Assembly (NCBI GenBank): GCA_002496355.1
Contig: DAJP01000099.1
Location: forward strand, 13,506 to 40,600
From: Euryarchaeota archaeon UBA346
Lineage (GTDB): Archaea > Thermoplasmatota > E2 > DHVEG-1
Reading direction: 5' to 3'
Length of the DNA: 27,095 bases
The translations under genes and the position numbers were made by a program. Shown in pieces: positions 6,221 to 14,121 of the stretch. Under the pieces are notes generated by a model, which was not told where the DNA came from, did no database searches, and saw only the letters and a list, made by a program, of their open reading frames with translations. Within the stretch, counting starts at the first letter, position 1; each line of letters starts with the position of its first letter.

Positions 6221-7771
6221 ATGGAATACCGATACGCACTGATGAGCGTCTACGACAAGCAAGGTATCGTCGATTTTTCAAAAGGACTTATCAAGCTAGG
6301 CTTCTGTATTCTCTCAACCGGTGGCACCGCCGCTGCATTAAAGAAAGCTAAAATCGCCTTCACCGAGGTTTCTACGGTGACTGGTTTTCCAGAGATGCTT
6401 GACGGGAGAGTAAAGACCCTCCATCCAATCATCCATGCAGGGATCCTTGCGCAACGAGATAAGAAAGAGCACCAAAAAACACTCAAAGAACACCATATCA
6501 GCTTGATCGATGTTGTCGTCTGCAACCTCTACCCGTTTGAGAGTACGATTCAAAAACCAAACGTCAGCATCGAGGAGGTTATTGAGAATATCGATATCGG
6601 TGGACCAACTCTCATCCGGGCAGCTGCGAAGAACTACACAGATGTCCTCGTCGTCACCAGCTCTAAGCAATATCCTGAGGTTCTCACCGCTTTACAGTCA
6701 AAAAAAGGAGTATCACAGGAGTTTCGGGAAGCATTAGCTATCCATGCATATGGGCATACCGCCCAGTATGACGCGATGATCGCCCAATATCTCAGGAGCC
6801 GATGGACACAAGAGGTTTTACCAGAGGATTTCTCCGTGACCATGCGAAAGATCCAGGAGATGCGTTACGGGGAAAATCCACATCAGAAAGGAGCGTTCTA
6901 TAAAAATCTCCCACCTATTGATGAACCCTGTATCGCCACAGCAGAGCAGATACAGGGCAAGGAACTCTCATTCAACAATATCCTGGATGCGAACTGCGCG
7001 ATTGAATGTATCAAAGAATTCAGATCGTCCTCATGTGTGATCATTAAACATGCGACCCCCTGCGGTATCGCCAGTGCAAAAACATTGCTTCAAGCTTGGA
7101 AGGATGCGTACGCCACCGACATCTATTCACCCTACGGTGGTATCGTGGCATTTAACAAAGAAATAGACCAAGAGGTCGCCCAGGATCTCTCAAAATACTT
7201 CCTCGAGGTGATTGTCGCACCCAGCTTCACAAAAGCGGCACAAGAGCTGTTTTTAGCCAAGAAAAATCTCAGGCTCCTACGACTTCCGGGTCTCGAAAGG
7301 CAGCAGAACCGGAAAGGCTTGGATATTCGCAGTGTCGTCGGAGGTTTTCTCATCCAGGAACGAGACGTCTGGTTCGCGGATCAGAACACCTGGAAGGTCG
7401 TGACTTCGACCAAACCAACAAAGAACGATCTTATTTCCATGGATTTTGCGGTACGATGTGTCAAACATATCAAATCCAACTCTGTGGTGTTTGTGAAAGA
7501 TACAAGGACAGTGGGTATTGGTGGGGGACAGACGTCGAGAGTCGATGCCGCCTGGATCGCCACCAACAAAGGCAAAGACAACATCAAAGGATCCCTCATG
7601 GCCAGTGACGCGTTCTTCCCCTTCAGGGATGCGGTTGATGTCGCGGTGAACGCAGGAGTCAAAGCAATCATCCAACCAGGTGGCTCCATTCGGGACAACG
7701 AAGTTATCCAAGCGGCAAACGAACATGGGATACCCATGGTGTTCACCGGGCAGAGGTACTTCCGACATTAA
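6221..7771 (+). CDS. purH: Bifunctional AICAR formyltransferase / IMP cyclohydrolase PurH
   Basis: The 516-aa length and both domains match full-length bacterial-type PurH, which catalyses the last two steps of IMP synthesis in the cytosol. The N-terminal MGS-like cyclohydrolase domain shows LISTGGTA-like ILSTGGTAAALK and the block FPEMLDGRVKTLHP. The C-terminal transformylase domain shows MRYGENPHQKGAFY and the catalytic Lys-His pair in IIKHATPCG (K276, H277). It ends with GGGQTSRVDAAWIA, SDAFFPFRD and QPGGSIRD. Many archaea instead use PurP and PurO, so a fused PurH suggests bacterial ancestry of the gene. No other purine gene is in the window. The ATG lacks a clear Shine-Dalgarno sequence. 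Confidence 0.96.
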   Translation: MEYRYALMSVYDKQGIVDFSKGLIKLGFCILSTGGTAAALKKAKIAFTEVSTVTGFPEMLDGRVKTLHPIIHAGILAQRDKKEHQKTLKEHHISLIDVVVCNLYPFESTIQKPNVSIEEVIENIDIGGPTLIRAAAKNYTDVLVVTSSKQYPEVLTALQSKKGVSQEFREALAIHAYGHTAQYDAMIAQYLRSRWTQEVLPEDFSVTMRKIQEMRYGENPHQKGAFYKNLPPIDEPCIATAEQIQGKELSFNNILDANCAIECIKEFRSSSCVIIKHATPCGIASAKTLLQAWKDAYATDIYSPYGGIVAFNKEIDQEVAQDLSKYFLEVIVAPSFTKAAQELFLAKKNLRLLRLPGLERQQNRKGLDIRSVVGGFLIQERDVWFADQNTWKVVTSTKPTKNDLISMDFAVRCVKHIKSNSVVFVKDTRTVGIGGGQTSRVDAAWIATNKGKDNIKGSLMASDAFFPFRDAVDVAVNAGVKAIIQPGGSIRDNEVIQAANEHGIPMVFTGQRYFRH

Positions 7772-7783
7772 GACGAAAACTAA

Positions 7784-7802
7784 ATGTTCTTAAAGAGAAC
7801 AT
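7784..7802. promoter_or_regulatory. 19-bp perfect inverted repeat over the arcS promoter
   Basis: ATGTTCT-N5-AGAACAT has 7-bp perfect arms. Its centre (TTCTTAAAG) is also the best TATA-like element for arcS, about 25 nt upstream of the ATG at 7817. A protein bound here would directly compete with TBP, so it has the form of an operator. The half-site AGAACAT recurs in the purH upstream palindrome. Confidence 0.5.
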
Positions 7803-7816
7803 CGTATCAGTAGCCA

Positions 7817-9655
7817 ATGCATTTTCAGGTACAGTTTCGAGACGGACCTGCTCGTATCGGACAACTTATAATGAATGATGAGACGATCTGTACTCCAGAA
7901 ATCCTTTTCGTTCATACATCCCGGTTAAACGCACCAGCATCCTCCAACATCCTCTTGACACATGGTCCTCTGAAAACAAAAAAACCTTCGATACAGATAG
8001 GCGAGAGCGTCTTTTACACACCAAAAAACAAAACACAGAAACACCTCTGCCTCGATAACTACCTCATTTATCCAAAGGACGTCACCAAAGAATTACATCT
8101 GAGCGCGGCCCAGCAGAATAAAAACACCACGTGTTGTATTGTTCCAGGAAAAAAAGAACTGATACCGGACTTGACAGGAAAAGAAGACGCAAGGCTCTGT
8201 ATAGTTACTGATGCGATCCAACTGTTTGCTCATCAATCATATTTTGTTGATTTCATCACCACGCTTCGACAAAAGATTGGTTATACGAAACTTCTCTACC
8301 TCCCGTGTGTTGGCGATCCAACAAGCCTTGCGCTGCTGACCTACATGGGTGTGGATTTATTTGATTCGTTTCAGGCGCTCATGGCAGCACGAAACGAGAC
8401 ATTCCTCTTCCCAACAGGGTTTTACACAAAAGATCAACTGAAGGAAAACCCCTGTTGCTGCCCGACATGTGCCACAACAACGGATATCTCATTGATGACA
8501 TATGAAGAAATCTTACAGCATAACTACTCGATGCTTCTCTCAGAGATAAAACTGGTGAGGAACGCGATATCCACCGGTTCATTACGAGAGCTTGTCGAGA
8601 TACGGGTACGCACCAGGCCACATCTTTCCGCCTTGCTCCACATCCTGGATCTGAATCAGTATGAGTTTTTAGAGGAACGAACCCCGGTTGTCCGGAAACA
8701 ACCATTGATTGCCACCACAAAAGACGCGCTTTTCCGACCGGAGATCAGACGTTTCCAACAGAGAGTCATCCAACGGTATGAAAAACCAAAAAGTGCGAAG
8801 ATTTTACTTTTGCTGCCCTGCTCAGCGAAAAAACCGTACTCGTTTTCTAAGTCTCATAAACTTTTCCGGGAATGTATCGCGAATCAGGTAAATCCGTTCG
8901 TGGTCCATGAACTTATTCTCACCTCACCACTGGGTCTTGTGCCACGGGAACTTGAGCTGACCTATCCTGCGAATAGCTATGATATCGCGGTCACGGGTCA
9001 TTGGGATGAAGACGAAAAGAAAATGATACGCTCACTGCTGCAGGACTATCTGAAAAAAAACACCTATGATGCGACCATTCTACATATCTCCCCAGCGATG
9101 CAATCGTTCGTCTCTGATGTCTTAAAAAACCCACAGGTGACCTGTAAGGATTCACCAACATCAGCTGAATCCCTTTCTATGTTATCAAGCGTGCTGCAAC
9201 AGCTTACCTCACGCTACGACCATATCAGACCACAGGTACGGATGTATGATAACATCACATCGCTTGCGTGCTATCAATTCGGTCCTTTTCTTGCGAACCT
9301 GCTGATGAAAGATGGCACCATTACTGGGAAATACCCGTATCAAAAAATAATGGATAACACCAAACAACTAGGGATGCTCACTGAAGAAAGAGGACTTATT
9401 TCGTTGACCATGGATGGTGCGAATCGGCTGCGAGAAACAGAGCAGTACTGGGTGGAAATCTCAGATGATTTTACATTGAAAGGATCTGTGTTCGCCCCAG
9501 GAGTAACAGATGCGGACGAATCCATACGGATAGGTGATGAAGTCCTTGTGAGGAAAAAGAACAGTCTTTGCGGTGTGGGTGTCGCACTCATGAATGGAAA
9601 AGAAATGACAGAATCTTCGCATGGGGAAGCAGTGAAAATCCGTCATCATATCTAG
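7817..9655 (+). CDS. arcS: Archaeosine synthase subunit alpha ArcS (TGT-like, PUA domain)
   Basis: This 612-aa protein matches ArcS, which modifies preQ0 at position 15 of archaeal tRNA towards archaeosine. The N-terminal half is a TGT-like fold ending in a zinc-type CCCPTC cluster followed by a His in LQHNYSMLLSE. The core holds the ArcS signature PCSAKKPYSFSKSH (P334 onward), including the Lys-Pro-Tyr-Ser segment (K339) needed for modifying preQ0. The last 75 residues (FAPGVTDADESIRIGDEVLV) form a PUA tRNA-binding domain. Its partner (radical SAM RaSEA, or an amidotransferase/QueF-like enzyme) is not in this window. The stop interleaves with that of the convergent zinc-ribbon gene. Confidence 0.9.
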   Translation: MHFQVQFRDGPARIGQLIMNDETICTPEILFVHTSRLNAPASSNILLTHGPLKTKKPSIQIGESVFYTPKNKTQKHLCLDNYLIYPKDVTKELHLSAAQQNKNTTCCIVPGKKELIPDLTGKEDARLCIVTDAIQLFAHQSYFVDFITTLRQKIGYTKLLYLPCVGDPTSLALLTYMGVDLFDSFQALMAARNETFLFPTGFYTKDQLKENPCCCPTCATTTDISLMTYEEILQHNYSMLLSEIKLVRNAISTGSLRELVEIRVRTRPHLSALLHILDLNQYEFLEERTPVVRKQPLIATTKDALFRPEIRRFQQRVIQRYEKPKSAKILLLLPCSAKKPYSFSKSHKLFRECIANQVNPFVVHELILTSPLGLVPRELELTYPANSYDIAVTGHWDEDEKKMIRSLLQDYLKKNTYDATILHISPAMQSFVSDVLKNPQVTCKDSPTSAESLSMLSSVLQQLTSRYDHIRPQVRMYDNITSLACYQFGPFLANLLMKDGTITGKYPYQKIMDNTKQLGMLTEERGLISLTMDGANRLRETEQYWVEISDDFTLKGSVFAPGVTDADESIRIGDEVLVRKKNSLCGVGVALMNGKEMTESSHGEAVKIRHHI

Positions 9656-10188
9656 GCAGGATGTAAATCTTGTTTTGTCCCGCAATATGGGCAGGAATAC
9701 ACATGAATCCGGTCTTGGACCATGTCCTGTCCTTCAGACCAGATCGTGATGGTCTCCCCACAGTTCTGGCATTGAAAGATCTTATGTACTGATTTTTCTT
9801 CAGGGATTTCCTGCTGAACCTGCGAGGGTTTTGAGGAAATTGACCCAGTCATCCCGCAATCAGGACATGTTAACATGAATGATTGTTTGTTGTTCATGTT
9901 TGATTTTTTTATCGCAAAGATACCACCGCAGGAGGGGCATTTGAAATGCTGTAGTTTTCCGTCTAGGGATTTTTCAAAGGTATCAACGGTTTTGGGGACA
10001 ACTGGTTTCTTTTTTTCTCGAGATACGAGGAACAGGAAGGTGAGAAGGATGAGAATTCCATACAGCGCGATGATACGCTCGAGCCATTGTTCATGATAGA
10101 TGATATCCCAAAGGGAAAAGATAAAGACGAGGAAGGCGAAGAAGATGATTGCGATGAAGGGTACGGTCCGTCGGGTGATGAAGCTCAT
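9652..10188 (-). CDS. Membrane protein with two zinc ribbons
   Basis: A 178-aa protein. The start chosen (ATG at 10188) overlaps the upstream gene's TGA as ATGA; an upstream in-frame extension to 10269 would run deep into that gene and looks non-coding. Two membrane helices (about residues 8-30 and 38-56) are followed by a cytoplasmic region with two zinc ribbons: C84-x2-C87/C108-x2-C111 and C140-x2-C143/C166-x2-C169. Such proteins are common near archaeal surface proteins, but a function is not known. It is translationally coupled to the 816-aa surface protein. Its stop overlaps the arcS stop tail to tail within CTAG. Confidence 0.75.
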   Translation of the reverse strand: MSFITRRTVPFIAIIFFAFLVFIFSLWDIIYHEQWLERIIALYGILILLTFLFLVSREKKKPVVPKTVDTFEKSLDGKLQHFKCPSCGGIFAIKKSNMNNKQSFMLTCPDCGMTGSISSKPSQVQQEIPEEKSVHKIFQCQNCGETITIWSEGQDMVQDRIHVYSCPYCGTKQDLHPA

Positions 10189-12635
10189 GGGGTGCGTCTC
10201 CGTAATCCGTAGAGTGCAAGGAGGATAATGATGGTTAAGACGATAAGAGAGGTCACGAGATACACCCAATTCTGCTGCAATCGATCCATGATTTCAGATG
10301 AGGAGGCTTGTTTCTTTATTGGGTTTGTTCCTTGTTGATATTCTTCTATGTTGGTGATGTCGTCACCGTCTTGGTCCTGTGAAGCATCGTTGGGATCATA
10401 AGGATTCAATCCGTATCGTTCTTCCCAGTCATCCGGCATCCCATCACTATCGGTGTCGTCTAGATGATCGGTGATCCAAAATGTTTTTTCATCGGTTGTT
10501 ATTGGGTTTCCTAGTTTGTCTTTCACAGTGATGGTAAAACCATATTTTCCGGTGGTTTCATATGTTTTTTCATAGACGTATTTAGTGTCACTTGGTGGGT
10601 TGTTCATTACATGGGTTTCAACTTGGTTATCCGGGAACTGTATTGCCACCTCTACGGATCGTATCCCCGAATAATCGGTGACGATGCAGCGGATTTCTAC
10701 CGGACGATTTGGTAGCTGTTTGAGAGGATTGACACCATAATAGGTAATAGTTGGTGGTGTCTGATCTGCGGTAACGACGAAATATCCAGTGATGATGGAT
10801 TGGTTTTTATTTGGTGAGAGGTCTGTTGCGGTGATGGTGATGTCATATCTGCTGATTTGTATGGGGGTAAACAGGTATTCGTATCGATTGTTTTCTATGG
10901 CAGTCATGGTGGCGTTTACATAGGTTTTGTTCTGTGTTTTCATGGAGATAACAACCGTGTCGATGCCGGAGGCGTCAGTTGCTTTGACTCTTATGAGCTG
11001 CTGGTCTCCCACCTCAAGGGATGAGAGAAACTCTAGGTTGGTGAGAGCAGGTGGGTTTCGCTCTGCTGCGATGACTCGGAGGACATGGTAGAGTGGCTTT
11101 TTGTTATTCGTTATGTTTTTGTCAGGGGTTTGCGTGTTGTTAAGAATTTTAATCCCAATAGCCCACTCCCCGTTAAAATTAGCTTTTCCATAGATTGTCT
11201 TTGGCCAGGTAAGCGTTATGTTTGTTGACAGATTCTTCTTCAGGTCGAAGGTCGTGGTGTTTTTACTTTGTATGTAGAGCATTGTTTGGTTGTTTTGATT
11301 TTGTTCGCAATACAGTACGATGGTATAGTTGGTGGCGTTTCCGTCTCCTTTGTTTCTGATGAGGGCTGTTATTGCTACAGGGTTGCCCTCGTTGACTGGG
11401 GTTGGTGTGACTGAGATATTGAGCACGAAAAGATCCGGTATTCCTTCAACGGTGACCAGTTTCCATTTTATGTTGTTTCCCAGGTTTGAATCGAGATGGT
11501 ACAGGATGGTAAATGAAACATTATGGATTCCTTTGGTTACGTTCTCCCAGGGGAGTTCGACGGATTTGTTTTGGTTTTTTTGAATCGTGAGATTTTTTTG
11601 GGTGGCCACGTTAAGGTTATCTATTTTGAGTGTGACGTCCACGTGTTCCACGGTGGTGTTCAACGCGATGAGGTGTGCTGTTACCGTGATATTGCTACCT
11701 TTGTAGGTAACGTTAGGTGCATCAATGCGGGTAGCAACAAGGTCTGGTTTTCCGATATAAAAACCTACAGTGAGCGGAGCGGTTTGATAGCCTGCGTCAT
11801 CATATCCGATGATCCGAATGGTCCAGTCACCGATTTTTGTAAGGTTTTTTATCGTCATATTCCAATGGAGGCTATCTAGGGTGTTCAGCGGCCTGGTGAA
11901 GTTAAGGCTGCCATTGAAGAGGACTTGAGCGGTGAGGTTTGTTGCTAAAGCGGTTGTATACACTTGTACATCGAGTGTTTTGGGAGGGGGATAGAAGGTT
12001 TCAAATGAAGTGGTATACCCGGGCCACCAACCTTGGGTGGTTACCACGGTCGCATGCACGGAACCTGAGGCTATCAGAGTTGGGTTTTCTGTGGTCGGGT
12101 TGCGGGTCCCTCTGTTCTCGAGAACATCAAAATACACATGATAGAGTGAAGAAGCAGCCACTCTCCAGATAAGGGTGCCACGGGCGTTTGTACGGTTGTG
12201 GAAGTTGGTGCTTTCATTGAACCAAGTTGCATTGACGACGACATTTGTTCCATTTGGATAAAACCGTACGATGACGATGGTGGTGTTATCAAAGGTTTTG
12301 TTGTTCACATGTAATGTATTGCGAAGGAGTTGTGTAAAATTCACAGATAGGGAGATGTTGCCGACCCCAGTGACGTTGTAGATTGTTCGATAATGCCAGT
12401 TGGTATCCCACCAGGGATTCGTTGAGAGCGGTGCTTCCAGGAAGTGATTTGATGGCATCTGTTCTATAGGTGCGTTGAGTGAATCAAGTGCCAGGTGTGA
12501 TTCTTGTGGGAGTGTCTCTGCCGTGCCCATCAACGGAAAAGCACTGGTAATGAGCAGGAAAATGATACCAAAAATGGTCAATTTTTTTCTGTTTGAGTTA
12601 CCTTGCTGTCGCTTTGAATGTTTTACGTCAACCAT
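10185..12635 (-). CDS. Large membrane-anchored surface protein with CARDB/Ig-like domains
   Basis: This 816-aa protein has a basic N-terminus and a signal sequence (about residues 18-40), a long extracellular part, and a C-terminal helix with a cytoplasmic RRR stop (about 788-814). The ectodomain includes two CARDB-like stretches (KPDLVATRIDAPNVTYKGSN and PDLFVLNISVTPTPVNEG), then Ig/cadherin-like modules. A Ca-binding TSP3-like stretch (DTDSDGMPDDWEERYGLNP, then DQDGDD) precedes the C-terminal helix. About thirty Asn-x-Ser/Thr sites suggest heavy N-glycosylation. It is likely a cell-envelope or adhesion protein. The ATG at 12635 has GAGGGAG just before it; a TATA-like element lies at about 12664-12670. 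Domain identities are inferred from motifs. Confidence 0.82.
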   Translation of the reverse strand: MVDVKHSKRQQGNSNRKKLTIFGIIFLLITSAFPLMGTAETLPQESHLALDSLNAPIEQMPSNHFLEAPLSTNPWWDTNWHYRTIYNVTGVGNISLSVNFTQLLRNTLHVNNKTFDNTTIVIVRFYPNGTNVVVNATWFNESTNFHNRTNARGTLIWRVAASSLYHVYFDVLENRGTRNPTTENPTLIASGSVHATVVTTQGWWPGYTTSFETFYPPPKTLDVQVYTTALATNLTAQVLFNGSLNFTRPLNTLDSLHWNMTIKNLTKIGDWTIRIIGYDDAGYQTAPLTVGFYIGKPDLVATRIDAPNVTYKGSNITVTAHLIALNTTVEHVDVTLKIDNLNVATQKNLTIQKNQNKSVELPWENVTKGIHNVSFTILYHLDSNLGNNIKWKLVTVEGIPDLFVLNISVTPTPVNEGNPVAITALIRNKGDGNATNYTIVLYCEQNQNNQTMLYIQSKNTTTFDLKKNLSTNITLTWPKTIYGKANFNGEWAIGIKILNNTQTPDKNITNNKKPLYHVLRVIAAERNPPALTNLEFLSSLEVGDQQLIRVKATDASGIDTVVISMKTQNKTYVNATMTAIENNRYEYLFTPIQISRYDITITATDLSPNKNQSIITGYFVVTADQTPPTITYYGVNPLKQLPNRPVEIRCIVTDYSGIRSVEVAIQFPDNQVETHVMNNPPSDTKYVYEKTYETTGKYGFTITVKDKLGNPITTDEKTFWITDHLDDTDSDGMPDDWEERYGLNPYDPNDASQDQDGDDITNIEEYQQGTNPIKKQASSSEIMDRLQQNWVYLVTSLIVLTIIILLALYGLRRRTP

Positions 12636-12663
12636 GGCTCCCTCGCATCTTATCTACTATTGC

Positions 12664-12670
12664 TATTTAT
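12664..12670 (-). promoter_or_regulatory. TATA-like box of the surface-protein operon
   Basis: On the minus strand CATAAAT lies about 30 nt before the ATG at 12635, giving a very short leader. The rest of the gap to 12769 is AT-rich and holds no ORF. Confidence 0.4.
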
Positions 12671-12769
12671 GTCGGTATATTTGTAGTTTTCCATTAAGTA
12701 TTTATTATATATAATTAAAGAAATTATATTGCTTCTCATCGTGTTTGTTGTTCTTTTCATAGATGGTAA

Positions 12770-14005
12770 TCATTGATTGGGACGAAGCAAATGTAAATCG
12801 ATGTACGATCCGATGGCGACGGGGATATAAATGGAGACGTCGGGGAGGGAGATTTTTGCTAGAAGCTGCGCAAAAACCGCATCTGGAAGGAATCCTTTCC
12901 CTGAGAAATTAAGAAGTTTGGAGTAATGTAGTATCATTTCTCCATGGAAATATGTGGTGGCTCCAGGGACAAGTTCACCAGATCCAAAAGGTCCTTCTGC
13001 TACGAAGTACTTTTGGTTATTCTTAACTCCATAATACATGACGACAAGGTCTGTTGCGATGAACGGTATTTTTGTCGGGTTGAAGACTTCCAGGGTCATG
13101 TTTCCCTTCAGTCCGCCTCGTGCACGGGACAGATCGATATCCAACGAAAGCTCCAGTGGTTTATCTGGGGGGACGAATTCCTCTAGGTTTGGTATGGTGA
13201 TTTCGAGGTGAGCTGAAATAGGAAGTGATTTGTTAATTCCAGCGATATACGCCCCTGCGTCTGCATTCAGGGCGATGAAGAGTTTTTTTGCGTTCAGTGC
13301 TTTTATGATGACGGAGCCGGATCCTTCGATAACAACGGTGCTTTCTGCGGGGATAGAAGCCCCAGGGATGTTGAATTGACCCACGTTGCTTCCTGTCTCC
13401 GTTGTGATATTGACCATGAAATTCTTAATGAACATGCCGAAGGGATTCTGGTTCTTCACCTCGATTTCAGTGGTGAGGTTGACCGCCTGTTTTGTGATGT
13501 TTCCGAATTCAGCACGAATCGTGATATCAGGGATCACTATCTTGTTGAGTGCTTCCTTGAGGGAGGTAAGGACGGTTACCTCGAGTGGTATTGTTTTTGT
13601 GATGATTCCAAAGATGCTGAAACCAACGACCCCCGTTACCGTTGTGCTGAGAAGACCAGAGAGGCTCCCTTTCATGACGATGCGGTCGTTCGCCGAGTAA
13701 CTCTGATTCGATTGACCGGGGATAGAGCCTCCACCGATCGTCATATTTGTGACTTCTTCTCCATCGGTAGTTCTGGCGACGATTTGAAAGTCTCGGAGGA
13801 TCATCTCAAATGAATTGGGATTATACAATTGGATATCATGGTGGATAATGACTTCATCGGTGTTTATCTCGATGACATCAACTCGGAGTGTTGTGTTTGG
13901 AAATGCGAGCACTTGGATGTCGATAAAGATAAGCGCAGCAGCTATGATATTGATGAGAAATAGTACTACGAGGGCTATTGCGATGATTGTCTTTTTTGTC
14001 ACCAT
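12770..14005 (-). CDS. Membrane-anchored protein with three LEA14/WHy-type domains
   Basis: A 411-aa protein with one N-terminal membrane helix (about residues 6-29) and no C-terminal anchor, so the bulk is extracytoplasmic. The rest looks like three tandem LEA type-2 (WHy) domains. Each carries an Asn-Pro near its core: YNPNSFEM (61-68), NQNPFGM (185-191) and NPTKIPF (309-315). Each is followed by a hydrophobic strand and a GSIPG/GASIPA/ELVPGA turn, with the GS-type strand after. LEA14/WHy proteins are known for stress or desiccation roles in plants and bacteria; the archaeal role is unclear. It has its own palindromic TATA promoter, separate from the downstream surface-protein operon. Confidence 0.78.
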   Translation of the reverse strand: MVTKKTIIAIALVVLFLINIIAAALIFIDIQVLAFPNTTLRVDVIEINTDEVIIHHDIQLYNPNSFEMILRDFQIVARTTDGEEVTNMTIGGGSIPGQSNQSYSANDRIVMKGSLSGLLSTTVTGVVGFSIFGIITKTIPLEVTVLTSLKEALNKIVIPDITIRAEFGNITKQAVNLTTEIEVKNQNPFGMFIKNFMVNITTETGSNVGQFNIPGASIPAESTVVIEGSGSVIIKALNAKKLFIALNADAGAYIAGINKSLPISAHLEITIPNLEEFVPPDKPLELSLDIDLSRARGGLKGNMTLEVFNPTKIPFIATDLVVMYYGVKNNQKYFVAEGPFGSGELVPGATTYFHGEMILHYSKLLNFSGKGFLPDAVFAQLLAKISLPDVSIYIPVAIGSYIDLHLLRPNQ

Positions 14006-14026
14006 ATGAATGCAGGAACTCCGTCT

Positions 14027-14040
14027 CTTTTATATAAAAG
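14027..14040 (-). promoter_or_regulatory. Palindromic TATA promoter of the WHy-repeat gene
   Basis: CTTTTATATAAAAG is a perfect 14-bp palindrome centred about 28 nt upstream of the ATG at 14005, so transcription should begin at or next to the start codon (leaderless). More TATA-like sequence lies farther upstream at about 14048-14061. Confidence 0.6.
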
Positions 14041-14121
14041 TGACCTTATATATTATATATAGTTTGTGAAGGAATCCATCTTGGAGGTGAACTAAGGAGA
14101 TATTCGTGGCTATTTACAGAG

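Noticed and set aside
6091..6351. Plus-strand reading frame overlapping the purH promoter and start
   Set aside because: It covers the promoter and the first part of purH in another frame; no motif or RBS supports it.
7277..7768. 163-aa minus-strand frame opposite purH
   Set aside because: Antisense to a conserved gene; composition and lack of motifs mark it as a shadow.
10189..10269. N-terminal extension of the zinc-ribbon membrane protein
   Set aside because: It lies wholly within the 3' end of the upstream gene; the ATGA overlap at 10185-10188 is the natural start.
11329..12172. Several plus-strand frames within the 816-aa surface gene
   Set aside because: They are antisense to a gene with signal peptide, domains and C-terminal anchor; no independent evidence.
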